DNA from: Gnetum montanum
Lineage: Eukaryota > Streptophyta > Gnetopsida > Gnetales > Gnetaceae
DNA length: 64,000 nucleotides
NCBI GenBank assembly: GCA_015680685.1
Contig: MNCI01027451.1
Coordinates: 190,706 to 254,705 of the forward strand
Reading direction: 5' to 3'
Shown here: positions 1-12,900 of the stretch, piece by piece
Layout: each line of letters begins with the position of its first letter
Numbering within the stretch: the first letter of the stretch is position 1
Notes under the pieces: model-generated
What the model was told of the DNA's origin: nothing
The model's input: only the letters and a program-made list of their open reading frames with translations
Databases searched by the model: none
Program-made: the position numbers and the translations under genes

Positions 1-99
1 CACTTACTTATATGCGAGGATCGCCGACTTGATATCAGATTTAAGNTTTTCTGGATATTGTGGGGCCCAATATCCTGGATGTGTTCAACCTCATGTTAG

Positions 100-470
100 G
101 CAAGAGACAAGTGCGGCGGGAAATCAACTGCTCTCGAATCGTGTGCATACCCAAGTAGATTGATGCACACCGCCTGGAGCACTTCCATCCTATTGGAGTT
201 TGCAACGTCCTCATCCGGATTTTCTCCAAGCTCCTGGTCAACCGGGTCGGGCCTCTTTTGCCCAAGCTGGTGGGAATCAATCAGGCTGGCTTTGTGCAGG
301 GTAGGACCCTTCAGGATCAGGTTCTCCTCCTACAGGAGGTGCTGCACTCCCTTCGGACTACGAGCTTCCCCGGACTATGTCTCAAGCTTGATATTGCTAA
401 GGCATATGATACGCTCAGTTGGGAAGCCTTGCAAGACATTATGCATCAAAAAGGGTTAAACAAGCTCTCA
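100..470 (+). pseudogene. LINE (L1-type) reverse transcriptase fragment
   Basis: Frames at 100-490 read as the start of a plant non-LTR reverse transcriptase: a 'PIGVCNVL' stretch, 'NQAGFVQGR', then 'KLDIAKAYDTLSWE'. The last contains the first catalytic Asp of the RT palm. These motifs are standard for L1-clade LINEs. The fragment changes frame near 250 and stops at about 470, where gypsy-like sequence takes over, so it is a broken scrap lacking the endonuclease and the second catalytic motif. An N at position 45 lies just upstream. No downstream part of this LINE copy is present in the window. Confidence 0.75.
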
Positions 471-489
471 AGCAGAAGAACACAACGCT

Positions 490-880
490 GAGCTTGTACG
501 ACCTCTTGATGACTTCTCGAGAACACCGCGAGGCTATGGTACGCATGTTGACGTCCATATCAGTGGACGCCAGCTTGCCGGCGGAAGAGGAAGCGATACA
601 TGCTATCATGTTTCCCCCTGACGCTGAGCCACCCAAGCCCACCTCGTTGACCTTCCTGGACGAGTCTGTCAAAGATGATCCGGAGAAAGGTCAAGTAACG
701 ACGGAACCCATGTTCATCACCATTCGGGTCGNTGCATAGACTTTCGGGATTTGAACAAGGCCACAATCAAGGATAACTTCCCGTTGCCAAGCATCGACCA
801 GCTAGTGGATACAACAGCTGGGCATGCGCTTTTGTCCTTCATGGATGACTTTTCAGGCTATAACCAAATCCCGGTCGGCC
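490..880 (+). pseudogene. Ty3/gypsy protease-RT linker and RT N-terminus fragment
   Basis: After a linker-like segment (490-730), 733-876 reads as a Ty3/gypsy RT N-terminus: 'CIDFRDLNKAT', then 'DNFPLP', 'LVDTTAGH' and 'SFMDDFSGYNQI'. The frame changes at the single N at 732, so the break there may be an assembly effect. The sequence ends at about 880, before the catalytic YXDD box. It abuts the LINE fragment directly, suggesting nested or rearranged insertions. It is not closely similar to the RT of the element at 29939-39849. Confidence 0.75.
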
Positions 881-951
881 CGCCCACCCCCTAAGGGTTC
901 GTAGGTAGCTGCCGGCACTCGCAATTGGGGTGCACTAGCTCATGGAGAATG

Positions 952-1440
952 TCAAGAGTGTTCCGATGGTCCTTCGTGTCCATGAAGCTGGCCGCCTATT
1001 GGATGCCCTGCATGGCCGCCTCTCGTCTGCTCCTCCTCCAGAAGCCTGTCCCTCTCCGCCTGCTGTCGTTGCCTCCGGGCCTCTTCCTCCTGTGTCAGCT
1101 CCTCCCTCACTTGAGCTCTGACTTCGTCGATGAGACGAGCCCTGGCAGCCTCTGCCAAAAGGTCCTGCTGCCTCGCCCGTTCCCGTTCCTGCTCAGTAAA
1201 TTGGGCTTCTATTTCGGCGTGGGCCTGGGCGAGGGCCTCAGTCCATTTTGCCTCCCATTCCTTCCTTTCTGCCTCTCGGGCCTCGTCCTCCACCCTCTTC
1301 TGCAGTCCTTCGACTCTGCGTGATATTAGAGCCCCATGGGGTCCAACCACCCCCCAGTCCGGGCACCACCATCGCCTCAGGCGACCTGGGGGACGCCCCG
1401 GGGAAACCCCCCAGCCTTTGAATCCAATGAGTTAGAAGAA
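952..1440 (-). pseudogene. Coiled-coil/J-domain repeat family, copy 1 (coiled-coil part only)
   Basis: A 132-codon minus-strand frame (1350-952) is uninterrupted and extremely rich in Glu, Gln, Arg and Ala, with heptad-like spacing typical of a long coiled coil. It aligns with the coiled-coil part of the copy at 12300-13440: 'QFTEQERE' against 'QFVEQEKE', and 'EVRAQVREELTQEE' against a matching stretch there. No J-domain-like segment follows; the frame ends near 952 in unrelated residues. Unlike the other copies it is GC-rich and has no internal stops, so it has lost far fewer CpG/CHG sites. A function cannot be assigned. Confidence 0.6.
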
Positions 1441-4400
1441 AATAGATGCTATGGATGTCAAATCAGCATGACTCCGTCATTTGGTGCAACCTCTACGCAT
1501 AGTACCACATCATTAATTAACACTTCCCATCGAAACTAACAACTACCAAGTAACTTATTGGGGCAAAGTATAGACCAACACATGGTTGCCACATAATCTA
1601 GAAAGGTCAAATCATAGAAAAGATTAAGGTTTTCCTACTGTTTGTCCACCATCACATAGTTGCCACAAAAGCTTTTCTCCACAACCATGGCATTCACCTA
1701 GACACAAACTGCCCTGTTTGCCTTGACGTAGTTGATAAAACCCAAGAACAACTTTTCTTTGGTTGCTGATATTCTTGCCAGGTTTGGGCTTCCAATGCCA
1801 TACATTGTGGAATGTAGCTCATGGGAGACTCTCCATCAGCTATTCTTGTTTGGTATATTTGGAAAGTCAAAAACACATGCATCTTTCATTCCTCTGATTT
1901 TCCCACCGCACTCTTGCTATTTCCTCTTGGTAGTTGTGGAAAGAATCAATTGCTGCTATGGGGGCCACACCAATGTTTGAGCTTGATTGTACCTAGTTTT
2001 AGGAAAATAAATAGCTTTGGGACATGATTCTTGCCATTGGTTAGGAGACCTTGTAACACCCACCATAGGAAGCAAGAGTTGACACTTAATGCTTGTAACA
2101 AGCTGGCTGAAAATTGAAGGGTAAACTTTTTTTCCCCAAACAGTTGATCAATTATCAGAAACTTAACTTGCATATAGACTAGCGCAAACATCTATCAATT
2201 AAAATAAAGCCATAACAAATAAAATTACATAATGTGATCAATGGTCCAAGGACCTAGTAGGAAGAGAATGTCTATATGATGATTGACATCCCTCATACAC
2301 TATGCATCCAAGGTGCAGTACAAATATGAAAACATCTAAAACTAGATTAGCAAAAAGCCAATTAATTTAATTGTTTCACTTAGTAGACTTATATTATGTG
2401 CGACCAACATGTAATCCATTATAAAGGAGTCAAACTCAAGGAAAACATATTATTAATATATTTGGATAATTGCACATTGAAATACAAAATAATAGAATAA
2501 TCTTTACATTTATTCACAATATCATTGCCAATGATACAATATCTGGGGTTCAGCAAGCAAGAAAAATCAGAAACTAGATTGTACACATTAATAAACTTGT
2601 TTACATAGACAGCTAGACAAGAAACACAAAAATCTTATGAATCAATAATTTACAAACCAAATTATCAAAACTCTTAACAAAAGAACTAAAGACAAATATA
2701 TCCAGTGTCAATCAACAAACCATAATGACTAATTGATTTTTGGTTCAATCACTGTTGATAAAAAAGACAACCATGAAAACCAAACAGTGATAACAGAATT
2801 CTATGCAAGATTCCTTTGATACAATGTACAGGGCTGGTTTTTCTCAGACCATACTAATCAAAATTCAGTCCCAGGATTAAGCATTTAAGGGGATCATTAA
2901 GCCAATTTTGCAACCAAAAACCAAGAATTCAATAATTCTGTAAACTTCAAAAAATCATAAAATAGACATGGGCCTAGGGGTACTCTCGCTTTACCAATCC
3001 TCATATAAGGGATCCTTGGCCCCTGTTGGCAAATTGTTATGTTAATATGCCCCAAATCATTATGGGTGTTTCTAAATCGTTATAAAAACAACTCTCGTCT
3101 AAGTCATTTACACTTGGGAGTGTAGCAGATGGGTGGAGAGATTCATCAACAAAATTAAGGATTCAGCAATCCAAAACCTCAACAACAACTTTTGTCAATG
3201 TTGATTTTAACATAAAGTGATACTCAAGGCAAAGAAAGGTGAAGAGCTGAGATATTAAGATTATTAGCCAATGTTGTCCATCACACATAGCAAGAGAAGG
3301 ATTTATCTTACCTTCTTGCTTACCAAGAAATTAATTATAATATTAGATTGCTGCTCAGCTCAAGTTTCCTTTTTAGCAGCCACAATCTTCCTTTGTTGCT
3401 ATTCTTTTTCTTCGAGCCATAACCTTCTCATGTTGGTGTTCATTTGTTGTTTCGGCTACAATCTTCTTTTGTTGTTGTTCTTCTTCTTTTTCAACCATTG
3501 TCTTCTTATTATTGTTCATTTGCTGCTCCAGCCAGTCTCCTTTGTTGCTATTTATTTTCTGCCATCTCCCTTGTGATTAAGCTCTCCTTCTTTTTCATGT
3601 GCACACACACACACACTTTCCCTTAGCCTTTTTTTATTCACTTCGGATTCGATTTCGGTTTCGGTTTCGGTTTCAAATTCAGTTTCTTTAATGTAATTGA
3701 ATCTTTATTGAAAATGGTTTTTGTTCTCTCTCTCACTCATAATAAATAAAACCTTTTTCTGCACCACTCATGAGTTCAATTCTTTTCATGATCACTCAAA
3801 AATTAATAAAAGTACATGTTAATAGGTTACAAGATCAATTCCCTTAGTTGCAGTTTTCAATATTTGAGATTCTAAATTTGCCAAGTCTCAGGTTCAATTC
3901 CTCTTGATCTTGCATAACAACAAACTGTCAAACATAAAATATTCAAATATAATAACCATCTATGTTCCTTCTTTTAGCAACATGTCACCTTTAAATTTAT
4001 CAACAATAAATAGGTCGTTGTGCTTCATTTCTAAGAACATTCTTCTTAGAAATCAAAATCATAAGGTGCAACGGAAGAGGTTCCAAATAAGTATATAAAA
4101 GAGTGCAAGTCCAAGACATAAAACCAAGTGAAACACCTTCTCTTTCAGGCCATTAGCAATGCAAGAGTTTCCATTTCATGTTCATAACCTATTATCATAT
4201 TGTCTTACAATACCTTGAAAAGTTATCACATGACCTTTCTACAACCATTGAGGAGGTACTTATATTCTATTAGCTGATGAAACTTTAAAGAACAATACAC
4301 AACACTTGATTCATAGGTCAAGTTCCTTCCACTTGATTCATTGGTCAAGTTCCTTAGCAACATGTGCATATGTATATTTAAAAGAATCATTCATACTTAG

Positions 4401-4989
4401 CAAAACATACCTCTTTCAGCCCTTGAAGCATAACATAAAGAAGTCTTTGTTTCTTCTTTCTTTTTAAATTTGATTGCTGAATAATTAGAATTCACATAAT
4501 AGCCTTTCCAAATTTCATATCCAAAACTTATATGAATGCACACCAAAGAAAGTACATTATATAATTCACATTGAGATAGTTTAATTAGTTTAAGAAATCA
4601 TTTCAATGCACATAGGTCATGTAACACATAAAAAAAATAAAAGAATTGCATCAACCTTAGAAATAATACAACATTTTAGTTTCATTTTTACTCCTTATGT
4701 TCATCCCATTAATATACGCTAAGTCAATTGGTAGTATGTACTTAGTACTTTGCATCATACAACACACATTAAAACAACTTAGATCAATCGAAAGGAAGAA
4801 TAACTAGTAATTCAACTAGTCATTAATACAAGCATATTAGCAACAATCTAAATTTATCACAACCATAAAATTAAAGATAATTCTACAAATCAACACTATC
4901 CACATACATCATCATAACAAAGCAAGCTCACAAACATTGCCACAAACTTTAAGATGAAAATCCAAGAAAGTTGGGTTGTTATAGACCTT
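1441..4989. other. AT-rich non-coding stretch (upstream flank or intron)
   Basis: No convincing gene. At 1935-2055 there is a fragment similar to the start of the coiled-coil/J-domain repeat ORF ('MGATPMFE', followed by 'LWDMI'; compare 9020 onward). The rest is AT-rich and low in complexity, with a short CA microsatellite at about 3602-3616 and T-rich runs at 3400-3600. If the channel gene starts left of the window, this is intron. Confidence 0.5.
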
Positions 4990-6345
4990 CTCCTATAGTT
5001 AAGAGGCAAACTAGATCTTTAGGGTATCTAGTTCTTTTGATGTTGGAGGGATGATGAGACAACTTTCAAAAGGATTTCAATTTGCATCATTGACGAGGCC
5101 ATTGTTGAGTATCTTGGGCTTCCTAATGGAGGAGAAATCATCCTTCCTTTTGCTAGAGGCACACAGGATACTTCTTCCTTCTTCAATAGGCTGGTGCCAT
5201 TCACATCAAGTGGCCAAATTTCCAGGTTGCGGCTCCTACTCATTTGGCAATAGGCCATCGAGGTGGTGGATCCAATCAAGAAACTCTTCCAAACTGTGGG
5301 AATGCATTTTGGTTTTCTCAGATGCCTCTAGATTAGTAGACAAGTCAATCATCGCAAGTTTTTCCTTGCAGCATTGCAAAGTAGGTTGGGAAGCACTCCA
5401 TCCTCATCCTAACTCTTTGGGAGGCCACTAGAGGCCCTTAGATATAGATGCATTCAAACCCTTCATTGGGAGACAAATTTAGTAGGTACTATTGTTGTTG
5501 TTCCCCTAAGATATGAAGGTCCTTTCTCTTCTGGTCTGCATGACTTCTAGGAAGTTACCGGACTTTCAGCTGAAATTGGTTCCTTAGCCCCAGCTGAGGA
5601 TGATACCCCTCCACACTTGAAGGGAAGATTCCATTAGAATCAAATTGTAGGCCATGTTCACAACAGACCTATAGCAGGCCAAAAAAGATATTGAAGTGCA
5701 TGTGAAGTGTGAAGCATAGAGGAGGAGAAGTCTTGAGTAGAATGAACATCAACATAGATAATAGGATGATGAGGCTGTGCTCAAAAGTCACCTAGAAGAA
5801 GAACATTGTCCATAGATTTGTGAGGACATGCATAGGGAAATTGAGGAGGCCAGGTAACAGGGATTAGAGGCTGAGAGACATGAGCAAGAAGCTTGAGAGT
5901 AGTTGGAAATGGAAGAGGGATTCTTTCAGAACCATGCACCAAATGCTAGACATTGGTTTAGGGCTGGTAAATGTCCATATGTCATGTTAAACATCAACAT
6001 TGCGACCCTTGGAGAGGTTCCTCTTGTCGTAAGAGAATAGGGAGATTGTTGATATGGTGCATCAATAGGAAAAGCTATGTTGTGCTTGTAGGGTTTTGCC
6101 TTTTCCGTGATGATGTGTCCTTGTTATCGTTATGTAAATGGGAACTGTGTCTGGTTTTTGGATTTTGGGGGATCATGGCCACAATGGCAAAGATTGTTCT
6201 ATCTCTGTGATGAACTACGTTTGCCATATTTGCTATTCTGGTGTGTTGTTAGCGGGCCTTCAGAGATATGGGGGAGATCCCTCTCCTACTTTTGTAAATT
6301 TTTCTGTAATATAATAAAGCTCGACTTTCTCCTCAAGAAAAGAAA
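4990..6345 (+). mobile_element. Coiled-coil/J-domain repeat family, copy 2 (decayed)
   Basis: Three blocks match the other copies in order. An N-terminal region at about 5044-5300 contains 'EYLGLPNGGEIILP' and 'AIEVVDPIKKLF' (compare '[11 protein letters not shown]' in the copy at 9020). A Glu-rich coiled-coil region lies at about 5670-5960. The beginning of the J-like module, 'CPYVMLNI', has its Tyr codon at 5978. Frames shift between blocks, many TAG codons interrupt them, and the helix carrying the conserved His is deleted. The 3' end has an AATAAAG-like signal and an A-rich tail at about 6305-6356, so the copy looks retroposed. Confidence 0.6.
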
Positions 6346-6764
6346 AAAAGGAAAAACAGAGAGAGAGAGACAATGTGGAAATAACATTGATCTCGTGAAT
6401 GCATAATTGAAAACCATGCATAAATATTTTGTACCCTTGAATTCTAGGACTGATTTTGGTAGTAACATCTACTGTGATCCTTTCAATTTTTGGTTATCTT
6501 AACAGTCTCATGTACCTATTATGAATATTGACGGTGTAAGTCTTCAATAAATTCTGAAACGCTCTCTGACATCATTGTATATGCATCTTTTTATCATCAA
6601 TTGAGTTTCCTGTTTTTCCAGTGTTGAAGAATAATTTCCGTGGACATTTTAAACTTGTTTTCCTAAGCATGTTGAAATAATAGCTACCGGAGAATATTTT
6701 GTATGGAAAATCTTTATTTTCATTTTGGTTTATAGGTTATAATTTGCTATGCATTTTTCAACAG

Positions 6765-6933
6765 GATCCGGTATCTATTGATTGCTAGACTACTACGATT
6801 AACAAGAATTCTGCTGAAGATTGCACAATATCGAAATATTATGGCAACCTTCTTCACGTTGATCCCTAGTTTAACTCCATATTTTGTGATGATATTTTGT
6901 GTGATTTCTCTCTATTGTTCTCTTGGTGTGCAG
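6765..6933 (+). CDS. TPC1: TPC1 exon: repeat II S4 and S5
   Basis: The acceptor is 'caacag' before 6765 and the donor 'gtatat' follows 6933. The exon starts with one base completing a split codon, then encodes 56 residues: '[18 protein letters not shown]' (the voltage-sensing S4 with Arg every third position), the S4-S5 linker, and S5 ending 'CSLGVQ'. The split codon implies a preceding exon ending in two codon bases. None with that phase was found in 6360-6764. Confidence 0.92.
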
Positions 6934-9900
6934 GTATATTTTTTTAAACCCTAATTTTTGCTTCATAAATTTCATTTGTTTCTCTTATATTCCACCAATG
7001 TGAAAAGGAACCAAACCTCCATATCAAATTTATAATAATACTTGGTCACGAGGAGTTTCTAAGGTCCACATTTATGCTAAACCAGACTTTCCATGTCAGA
7101 ACATTATGAGTTCTCTAAGGACGGAATCCGTTGTCTTATACCTATTTGAGGACAGAAACATCAACTGTATGAACTTAAAAGGTTCTTTATAGGTTACAAG
7201 GTTTAACAGCTATCTTTCTATAAATAATTAAGATTGTTGTATCATCTATATCTTGCATTTTTTTCCACAATATTTTTAATCCTATTAGGTTCATCATCAT
7301 TTGCAATTGATTTTTTAAGGATTAGAGAGAACATATAATTAAGATCCTTTAAATTTATGTTCATATTAGTTCATAGGATTACACTATAAGATTCCTTCCA
7401 ATCCTGTTTTAGAGTAGAAAGTTAAGCCCATCGGACAGCTGATTACATAATGAATGCTGTTATTCAAGAGAATAAATTCAAAAGTGAATTGGTCCCTACT
7501 TCTAATGCCTGTAATTATCGAATCCTTCTTTAAGTACTTGTTTAAGCAATCAGAGAACTTCATTTCAGGTAAAGTAATTTCAGTTTCAAATGTTTGGACA
7601 AGTGAATCTTTTAAAGCAACACAATTGGATCATCACATGGGGCCTCAACACTTATCTCTCTAGGTGGGGTCCTAAGAGGGTTGGTGGATGAGTGAAAGCC
7701 TAACCTCTTCAAGTTTCTGCACCTAGGCTCAAGCCCATGTCTTCTGACTTCAGAAACAAGCCTACATTTCTTTTAAAGAACAGAATATTTAAAAACCAAA
7801 AAAAAAAAAAATCATGGACTACTTGATTTATGTTGTAGTACTTGTAGTTTATATATGAAAATCCTTTGCTAGCATAATTTTTAAAATTCTAATGGAATGT
7901 TTCTTGGCAGCTATTTGGAGGTCTTGTATATTCAGGCAACCCAAAGTTAGAAGGATTGAGTCTAAAGACAAATGAGTATCCTTGCTGAAAAGAACAATAA
8001 TTATTTTATAATTACATTTTTATTCTAAAATTATTTTTCTTGTGATGTAATTGAAGATTTTACTATAAAAAATATCTCATACAAAATCAAACACAATTAA
8101 TTCTATGATGACAATTCATGCATGATATACATCCTAACAAAATTGTTTTCCTGACAATGCAAGTTATCTACTATTCAATTTTAATGATTATCCAAATGGC
8201 ATGGTTACCCTTTTCAACTTGATGGTCATGGGAAACTGGCAAAACTGGATGGAGGTATGGGTTTTTGATATCATATTTTATTTATTATGTTTATAATTAT
8301 TCTAAAATTTGTTTCCATCATTTAACGTCATAAATCCTTTTCTTAGATCAGTTAGAAGGTATGTGGGAATGATTTACTTAGAATATAGTTATTGGTTGGG
8401 TAGCATAAAGGAGTTTATTTTTTAATTTTTAAGTATTGTTATAGCTATTGTTGGCTTGGTGATAAAACATTGCTTTAAAAGATAGTTTTGAGTTCTATTC
8501 AACCAGTTGCAATTATAAAGGTATGTGACTTGTTGGTTAAGGTGATGCAAGTTGCAAGTACAATCCCCAATGGATTATTACTAAAATATTTAGACATTAT
8601 GCAAAACAAAAAAAAAAAAATTGAACTACTCCAACAAATCCCTCTACATATATTGTTGAAATAATGCTCCTACGACTAATCCCTAGGATCTAGGATGTAA
8701 TAAAAACACTTTTGGTTTCAATATTTTATAAAATATAACAAACAAGAACCCCAAAAATTGAAAAGAAAATGCACAAGGTACTACCAAATTGAAATGTGTC
8801 ATTAGACTTTAAGGAAATATGTTTGCACCAATGATTTAAAAGTCAACAGAAGTAGGAACCGGTCCAACCTTGTGTGTGTTTGGGGATTTCTTTTATATTG
8901 TCGTTTTGTGGCAAATCTAGAAAGGCCACAACACGAAGATTTTCAATGCCCCACCTTATCTTGCCCTTGTGCACGTCACTCTCTTAGCACGTAGACTATG
9001 GTTTGAAGCAGTAGCAGCAATGGGGGTTACGCCAACATTCGAGCCAGAGGTGGAGATGTTTCATTAGAAGAGGTAGCTCTGGGACATTGTGATGCAGATG
9101 GGATGGGCTGAATTGCTGGTGCTTCTTGTGAGTGAACTCAACTTTCCTGATATTAGTTTCTTTTAGCAATGGTTGGGAGATGCGACTATTTTCAAAGGGG
9201 TACAAATTACGCTAACTAAGGATGTGTTGGCAATTTACTTGGGGGCGCATGCGTTGGGCGAGGTCATTATGCCTATTGGGTGGGGCCTACAAGGGGTTGA
9301 GGGCTTCTTCGTCAGGCCAATCCCTAAGATTGCTAGCGGGCAGGTTTTGTGGTCTATGTTGCCTTCCCTCTTGCAACAGGTGGTTGAATTGGTTGATCGT
9401 TACTTTGCGCAGGAGCAAGTCATGTAGAGCACTAAATCACTTCGTCAAGAGCTACAAAAGAAATATGAGTACCTTGCTAGGGTTACTACAGAATTGGTGG
9501 CCTAGGTGTGTGTGGAGGAAAGGGTTTCTTAGGAGGTAGAGCTACAAAAGAAGGAATAGGAGCAATGACTACATGTTGAGCAGGAAGAGCAATGCCACAT
9601 AGAGGCAACCAAGGAAGAAAAATGCACGTGGGACCTTAGGGAGGTTGCCATCATGAGCATATTGGAGGATGCCTTGTGTGAGCAGATAAAAGTGGAGATG
9701 CACAAGGAAGAACATAGATGAAAAAGAAGGGTTGAAGAAGAGGAGGAATAGCAGGCTAGAGATTTGCTGGAAGAAGAACAAATGAAGTGAAGCTAGGATG
9801 TTGCACATGAGACAAATGTCCATTGATGGCTACAAATGGGGTGCTGCCCTTATGTCATCATCAATGTTAACTGCAATACTGCTTGGCATGCCTTACGTCG

Positions 9901-12900
9901 ATTCATTCGGAAAACGGTGGCCAAGCTACATTTTGATAGGGATAGGGGAGCCCAAGGGCACACATAACAAGAAGAGTAATACAAACAATTCTAGGAGGCT
10001 ATTGCTTTCATCACTTCTGAACATTGTTGAGTAGTTTTGGATGCCATCCATGCATAGGAAAGGGTTCGCTGGCCTTGTACAAGACTGCCAAGGCCTCTAT
10101 AGTGTTGTTTTCTAGGTGGGGGGTCGGTATTTGCGTGTGGGGCTGTTTTGGGAGGCTTTTGCCCCTTTCCAGCAATGTTTTGTTTAACCCTCCAAGGGCC
10201 TCGTGGTCTGATGATGTTTGCTTTGTTTTCATTGATCTAGGGGGATCTCTCCCCCGATGTTGCCAAGGTGGTTCTTACCCCTAAAATTTTGTTTCTTACC
10301 CCTAAAATTTTGTTTCTCTTCAAACTATACATACACCATTGCGAATTGTCTATAATATAAAACCCCGATTCCTTCTCAAAAAAAAGAAAAAGAAAAAAAA
10401 AAAAGAATAGTGCTACAGTTCAATCACAGAAATACTGAAATCACACATAAAGCATAAATACATAATGAATAGTTGCTCTTGTACCCTAATTTAACATCCT
10501 TGCCAACTAGACCACCTGTCTAACACATCACATAGGACGAGGATATATAATCATGTTCATTAAGCATCTAAAGACATCATTATCATAACGTAAAAGACAA
10601 AGGATCATAACATACAAAACACAATAATTACAAACTAACTTATCCCCAATAACTCGTTGAGACCACACCTAATATATAAATCATAATCATAATGCAATAC
10701 CTATGGAAGGGGTGTACAACAAGGGTCACTCCATTAGCTATAAAAGGATGTCAAAGGTCTGAAGTAAAAGTAAGAGTGTCCAAGAGAGTTTGATGTAAGG
10801 TGATAGGCAAAAGTGAGAGTAATTGAGGGATGGAGAGAATAGCCAAAGGGAAAATGAAGAGTCTTATGTGAGTGTTATCTTGTCTTGACTGTGTATGCTC
10901 CAAGTGTAAGCATATATGATGGATTGAAAGGGGACATATGTAGCCTTTAAGATCCTTGGGAGAGTTTAGTTGAGCTTTGCTGCCCCATTGTTGATGCATT
11001 TCTCTATTTGAGAATTGATTAATGAAGGGAGAATTTCTCCATTTCTTTGTGTTCTTGTATTCTAAGCTAATTTGGCTTGGAAAAGTATGGAAATGGGTCC
11101 TTTTAGGATTTGTTGAGGTAGATCTGCATCATTTTCATCTCAAATTTAGTCATGATATTAGTTTTAAACACTTCAACCAAATTATCAATAGTTTCCATGA
11201 AAACTAGATCAGCTACATAAAGTGAAATCAGGATAAAATTTGTACCATCATGCTTATGATATAATGTGGGCTCAAATGGACATGACTTGTAATTTTTCTT
11301 GATTAGAAAACTATTCATTCTTTAAAACTAGGCTTTAGGTGCTTGTTTTAATCCATAGAGTGTCATTTTTAGCTTATAAACCTTGTTTTCTTGTCCTTCC
11401 AAAATGAAGCCTACCAATTGATAAACATCTATTTGATGCAATTTAATGGACAAATTGATGTTGTGTTCTCATGGTATTTTGTTTCAAAATTCCACTTGAA
11501 GTTAATAAGCTTCTTGCCTTTTGGTTTGTTGACCAAAACCCATGTTTCATATTTCGTAATGTTACAATACTCTCTTTACTTTGATTGTTGTGAAACTTGA
11601 TCCTTCAAAGCTTCATCAACAGTTTGGGTTCATGAGTATGCACTAAATAGGTGACTATCTTGTAGCTTATGATCTTGTATATCTTCTATCATAATTGTTT
11701 AGAATTTGTTCTTGAGGATGATTTTTATTGACCCGTGAGTTTGGATGGTAAGAACTCTCTAATTTTTCAAGGTTTTATTTTTCTAATTGTTGAATTCTCT
11801 TAATTCCTATTTTGTCTTCAACAAATCTAACATCCATGTTTGAGTACCATTTTCTTTTAATTGGATTGTAAGATTTATACCCATTGTTTTTGTTGGCATA
11901 CCACAAAAATATGCATTTACCACTTTTGTTCTCATGTTTATTAAGTAATTGGTTTGGAATTTTTACATAGCACAATCCTCCAACCACTTACATATGTTCC
12001 AAGTTGGGAATTCTATTGTACAACAATTTGAAAGGGCTTTTGTCTTTGCTTAAGGTAGTGATTAACCTGTTGTGAATGTAAGTAGCCATGTTTATCAATT
12101 AGCTCCAATAGTAATATGGTAAACATGCATGTTTTAGCAAACATCTACTCATTTCTTGTCTCACTCCAATTTTCCTTTCAAGTATTTTAGTGCTTTGAGG
12201 TACATAACCACTTGTCATTTGTTTGTGGATTCCATTCTTGTTACAATAATATTCAAATTTTTGGGAAACAAATCCTCCACCTTTGTTTGATTTGTGCCCA
12301 AGTTTGCCTTGCCGTAGATTTGGCAGGAAGTGGTGGAGTTAGTGGATTACTACTTTGTATAGTCAAGCAACACCTAGAAGCTGAAGGGGCTTCACTTCTC
12401 ATTTTTGAAGTGTCTAAGACTGGGCTACAAGATTAATTTCCTAAGGTTTTTTCTTTGAGGCAATCCAATGACAATGTTGGGGTCACCATTCGGGGTTGAT
12501 TCTTGCATTGTGGAGGGCAGTGCTTTTGGTGGCCCCCAAGCCATTGCGTCTTGAGCTGTAGGCGGTTTATAGTAGAAGGTAGGCGATGGCATGCAGGATT
12601 GGGGTGGTGCTTGAGCCTAAGGTTCTAAGGAAGCAGGAAGCAAGTCCTTAGGGGGAGGTTTGACCCCTTTGTTGTGTGACATGCTTGAAAGGACTGTTCA
12701 CAATGCTGTGGAGGAGGCCTAGGCCAAAATTAAGGAGCTAGAGGTAGAGAAGGTTGTGGCCAAGATGACGGCAAAATCTCTAAGGAAGTGTGCAACTACG
12801 ACAGAGAAGAGGCATGTGTGAGAGGCCAAATGGGAGGCTTGGGAACATGAGTTTGAGTGTCTTTTGGGTATAGTGGAGTGCTAGTTTGTTGAGCAGGAGA

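Noticed and set aside
3271-3626. Hydrophobic ORFs that look like membrane segments
   Set aside because: T-rich low-complexity DNA gives Phe/Leu-rich frames by chance; there is no conserved motif.
6480-6535. Possible TPC1 exon ('cttaacag' to 'gtaagt')
   Set aside because: The phase needed to join the exon at 6765 puts a TGA in frame, and the peptide does not resemble TPC1.
8521-8620. tRNA gene or second SINE at 'ttggttaaggtgatgcaag'
   Set aside because: There is no cloverleaf, the B box is weak and no target-site duplication was found.
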